DNA of 56,490 nt from an uncultured Bacilli bacterium. Its GTDB lineage: Bacteria > Bacillota_I > Bacilli_A > RFN20 > CAG-826. The translations under genes were made by a program, and so were the position numbers. The notes under the pieces are model-generated. The model searched no databases. It was not told the DNA's origin and saw only the letters and a program-made list of their open reading frames with translations. Location of the stretch: positions 1 to 56,490 of the forward strand of contig CALVXI010000008.1 of assembly GCA_944368975.1 (NCBI GenBank), written 5' to 3'. Of the stretch, positions 55,101-56,490 are shown in pieces; the stretch's first letter is position 1; the number at the start of each line of letters is the position of its first letter.

Positions 55101-55955
55101 TTAGTTTATTTAGATGGACAAAGTGTAAAAACATTATCCCCTGAAAATTATAATAGTAGCAATCATACAATTTTAATTAATAATCAATTATCACTTATAC
55201 TTGGTGATACTGGCGAAGTTATAGATAATGTAACTTTAGGTGATAAACTTGATGCTACTGATGATAATGAATCCTTATATATTTATAGTTATCGTCATGG
55301 TTGGGATGAAGTTAATAAATATCAAGACGAAGAATATTATGAAGGTATAAATGGAAGTAATTCAAATTATGTTTATTTATCAAGTGGAAGATATGAGAAA
55401 GTAATTCGCTTTGATGGATCTACTGATCAATATCCTTCTTTACATGGATATACTTTCTACAATTTAGTTGATGAAACTAGTCCATTAAATAATTATGCAA
55501 TGCTTAATGAAGATGGGAGTGTTAGCGTAATTACCAAAGCTGGAGGGTTAAGATTTACTCGTGATGATCTTGAAAGTGGTCTTGAAAACTTAATTCCTGA
55601 AGGAATAGATAACTTTACTGGATATCGTTATTTCATTAAAGATAATCGCTATTATATTTTTGTTAATAACATTGATGAAGATGGTAATGACCATATTGAA
55701 ATGGTTGAAATTACTAATACTCCAATTTACACTGAATTAATATTAGAAGAAGGAGAAAAAATTCAAGTTTCATCCGCCTTTAGTTTAATCAGTATCATCG
55801 CTAATACTAATGGTGTTAATTCTACTTATTATTTAGATGTTTCTAATGTTATCGCTGTAGGAAGTAGTGATGATTTAGAAGATTCAAGCTATCTAGGGCT
55901 TGCAACTTATACAACTTCGTTTAATTTAGATTTAAATGGAATCACTCAAAATTAA
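52122..55955 (+). CDS. 1278-aa surface lipoprotein, beta-rich, with a short LRR (BspA-like) segment
   Basis: Starts MKRKLNIFPLATLATLSLTS with the lipobox LTSC (Cys 21). I chose this ATG because the signal peptide fits and the promoter overlaps the upstream frame. Residues ~280-330 look like one or two BspA-type LRR_5 units (LNEGITTLSFFAFDGATNLS). The rest is Asn/Ser/Thr-rich with many short beta strands (GTINLSYDEL, DLNGHTLTIKNGG), a pattern seen in beta-helix or adhesin-type surface proteins. No enzyme motif recognised. It ends 20 nt inside the next ORF. Confidence 0.7.
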   Translation: MKRKLNIFPLATLATLSLTSCNFEVTEDPNKEFVDQALSYYRKLREKQNITDENAEYHAWYYDSSLLKGVVFNSLTDYQYLGIVNFQNLCFSETENSFFMDIPNYDISFNFETGEVNLPPFFENPIDFINELPLVLIRNDGKFDNDDVYTKFDENGNINDYAYSENYDPTLFYIEDFSYDFGVDALNEFDINYQGKETAILKRDIYGLIEDVISESGVELPLNLSISDILIRSYNKANNLKHGELVPETINFPSKFDDKEVVVGPMGLTALFDTSSVKQIKNVKLNEGITTLSFFAFDGATNLSSLELPSSLKEISLSSLSNLNLDTLVVHDTENEINIVESKGLEVNFDFNFNNTDYHISVSSPFNNTTINNSLIFENYDNKNAENFPYLDINFTNGLSNSINYIDSENIDKYSSISEGFSKTSGINPLFNLAEIPSDGIISDDKLTNIETNKTLYLASSYVRDDGTLYRNNFNNYRTYGYIRDNEGTNKLTLKLENDLEVNGKVVLSGVIGSDGIYEGKIVGDYTSIDLNGHTLTIKNGGIIDSNGLIFDSSASKSGKIIVENGGILKTNLVTNSYNYNSYNNAISENGLNISPFTEYNLPYLKTNITLNNGANLIIKESSFNNQNIGFNTEINLFTNNENSVFKYGNDNEGTINLSYDELKNKNNVTSNLALTYNGFPIIDSQNNLVYTHNKYTYLSNNLIDYTFNNDLVTNSKIIIGNNGNFEFNGATLIINNSLVNLNSDSGLHINLLENGQIVLPSDTSNIALLGRINLNDLAYSNLSTNVITKSFSFNELINVGIYDNSLLNYSGVNQYDLDLVLSSSNNELIKTTNSYSIIIFNNNRTMVNSNNETLASKTNNGKWTINVDGTEILTDIDSDVITYFRNDTTQYLLTNNGTWNQTSTADENQIYHIDGSQYILYNGNLIEGHLNLEYQGVTIFTDLKANNYLLFDSNQTGNSQYYLTRVFEHGHIFALTNNVRTSSSFNPKDYLTLVYLDGQSVKTLSPENYNSSNHTILINNQLSLILGDTGEVIDNVTLGDKLDATDDNESLYIYSYRHGWDEVNKYQDEEYYEGINGSNSNYVYLSSGRYEKVIRFDGSTDQYPSLHGYTFYNLVDETSPLNNYAMLNEDGSVSVITKAGGLRFTRDDLESGLENLIPEGIDNFTGYRYFIKDNRYYIFVNNIDEDGNDHIEMVEITNTPIYTELILEEGEKIQVSSAFSLISIIANTNGVNSTYYLDVSNVIAVGSSDDLEDSSYLGLATYTTSFNLDLNGITQN

Positions 55956-56238
55956 TTTTAATATCGATTTTGATTTTAATGTAACTGTGCCTTTAATGGC
56001 ACTTTTAAATAATGAAGAATTAATCTTTACAAAATATGAGAAATATTTTGGCCCTTTAACCATGCAATATTTACCTAATGGTGGAATTCAATCACTATTT
56101 AATTATTTAATTATTATTAAATTGAATAATGGTTATTTAGCTGTTAAGTCATTAATTTATAAAAATAAAGAATATAGTAGTAAAGAATTTATTTTATTTT
56201 ATGGTGCTAATAAATTAATGAATCAGATTTTAAATTAA
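55936..56238 (+). CDS. 100-aa protein, unknown; weak resemblance to an Fmt C-terminal domain
   Basis: Starts at an ATG within the end of the lipoprotein gene (20-nt overlap). It reads MESLKINFNIDFDFNVTVPL and ends ILFYGANKLMNQILN. The segment YLIIIKLNNGYLAVKSLIYK with a later SKEFILFYG recalls the OB-like C-terminus of methionyl-tRNA formyltransferase, but the match is by eye only and there is no catalytic domain. No ribosome site; translation would depend on coupling. Confidence 0.5.
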   Translation: MESLKINFNIDFDFNVTVPLMALLNNEELIFTKYEKYFGPLTMQYLPNGGIQSLFNYLIIIKLNNGYLAVKSLIYKNKEYSSKEFILFYGANKLMNQILN

Positions 56239-56344
56239 AAATCTTATCCTTATATATTTATATATAGTAATTTAATTGAATAAATACTAATTTTTTTGAA
56301 TTTTTTAAATCGATAAAAAATTTTAAAAAAAATTAAATTTCTTC

Positions 56345-56490
56345 TTTACAAGAATTAAGTTTATAGGTAATATATTAGAGCACGCGATGAAATAAGCATT
56401 TCTAACGAGAGTTAGCGTGCATGAGATCTTTGAAAACTAAACAGATGTACAAATAGAAACGTCAATTTTTTAAGTCAGAATAATTTTGAA
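56345..56490 (+). promoter_or_regulatory. rRNA-operon promoter and leader (16S gene expected just beyond the window)
   Basis: TTTACA (56345-56350), exactly 17 bp, TAATAT (56368-56373): the best-matched promoter of the window. The transcript would start near 56380 with a leader hairpin GCACGC...GCGTGC (about 56380-56420, with TAAC-GAGA-GTTA inside). GATCTTTGAAAACTAAACAG (56425-56444) is the conserved antitermination/processing region seen upstream of 16S genes in Bacilli. The rRNA itself is outside the window. The 106 bp before the promoter is A/T-tract DNA, like an UP element. Confidence 0.75.

Noticed and set aside
1..56490. UGA read as tryptophan (mycoplasma code)
   Set aside because: Tryptophans in conserved motifs are TGG, and TGA occurs as a natural stop (for example 2690-2692 and 45670-45672).
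1..56490. CRISPR array or intact insertion sequence
   Set aside because: No regularly spaced long repeats, Cas-like genes, transposase or terminal inverted repeats were seen. The AGTA arrays have 11-bp units and are far too short to be CRISPR.

Overview
The window comes from a very AT-rich (roughly a quarter to 30 % G+C by eye) low-GC Gram-positive bacterium that uses the standard code: TGA ends genes and TGG encodes Trp. Intrinsic terminators, Shine-Dalgarno sites, a PotABCD system with a Mollicutes-style enlarged PotA, a MAG1210-like/LemA pair and lipoprotein signals all point to an uncultured Bacilli/Mollicutes-related gut lineage (RF39/Acholeplasmatales/Erysipelotrichales neighbourhood). 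This placement is inference.

Layout. 0-4 kb is a small export module: a large multidomain protein with a SipW-type (TasA-like) signal, a 56-aa miniature paralogue of its N-terminus, and a SipW/ER-type signal peptidase. 4-8.6 kb holds an AAA+ DUF4143 ATPase, a degraded ORF, an M6-type metalloprotease lipoprotein and glyA. A Y-family DNA polymerase (minus strand) is followed by a Wadjet/MksBEF-like jetA-jetB-jetC operon with no visible jetD. 15.5-19.2 kb is glgC-glgD-glgA. A minus-strand tRNA-Arg(TCT), an MgtC/SapB protein and a tRNA-Cys(GCA) follow. Directly downstream of tRNA-Cys is the wreck of an integrated element (20.75-23.4 kb): a frameshifted tyrosine-integrase tail and a frame-broken large gene that carries a RelA/SpoT-like segment. 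23.5-30.4 kb is argS and potABCD. 30.5-35.5 kb is a LysR regulator divergent from a redox operon (flavodoxin, iron alcohol dehydrogenase, cupin, CMD protein, aldo/keto reductase, flavodoxin). 36-44 kb is glgB-glgP-M42 peptidase-DUF1624 acyltransferase-AMP ligase. Then come an ECF S component and a DUF523 protein (minus), a YgjP-like metallopeptidase, a SpoU methyltransferase, a GlpA/GlpB/DUF1667 glycerol-3-phosphate dehydrogenase set, the MAG1210-like/LemA pair and a 1278-aa lipoprotein. The window ends inside the promoter and leader of what looks like an rRNA operon.

How it fits together: glycogen synthesis (glgC/D/A) and branching/breakdown (glgB/P) are split over two loci 17 kb apart. Anaerobic-type G3P oxidation and aldehyde/quinone-type redox genes suggest a fermentative life. 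Surface and exported proteins are prominent.

The most unexpected signal is not a gene. Three intergenic sites (23421, 30358, 33977) each carry exactly four AGTA tetranucleotides at an exact 11-bp period on the same strand, and two of them begin on the stop codon of the preceding gene. Other points worth checking are jetABC without jetD, several -10 boxes placed so close to ATG that leaderless mRNAs are implied, a clean LysR divergent promoter/operator, and the miniature SipW-type peptide.
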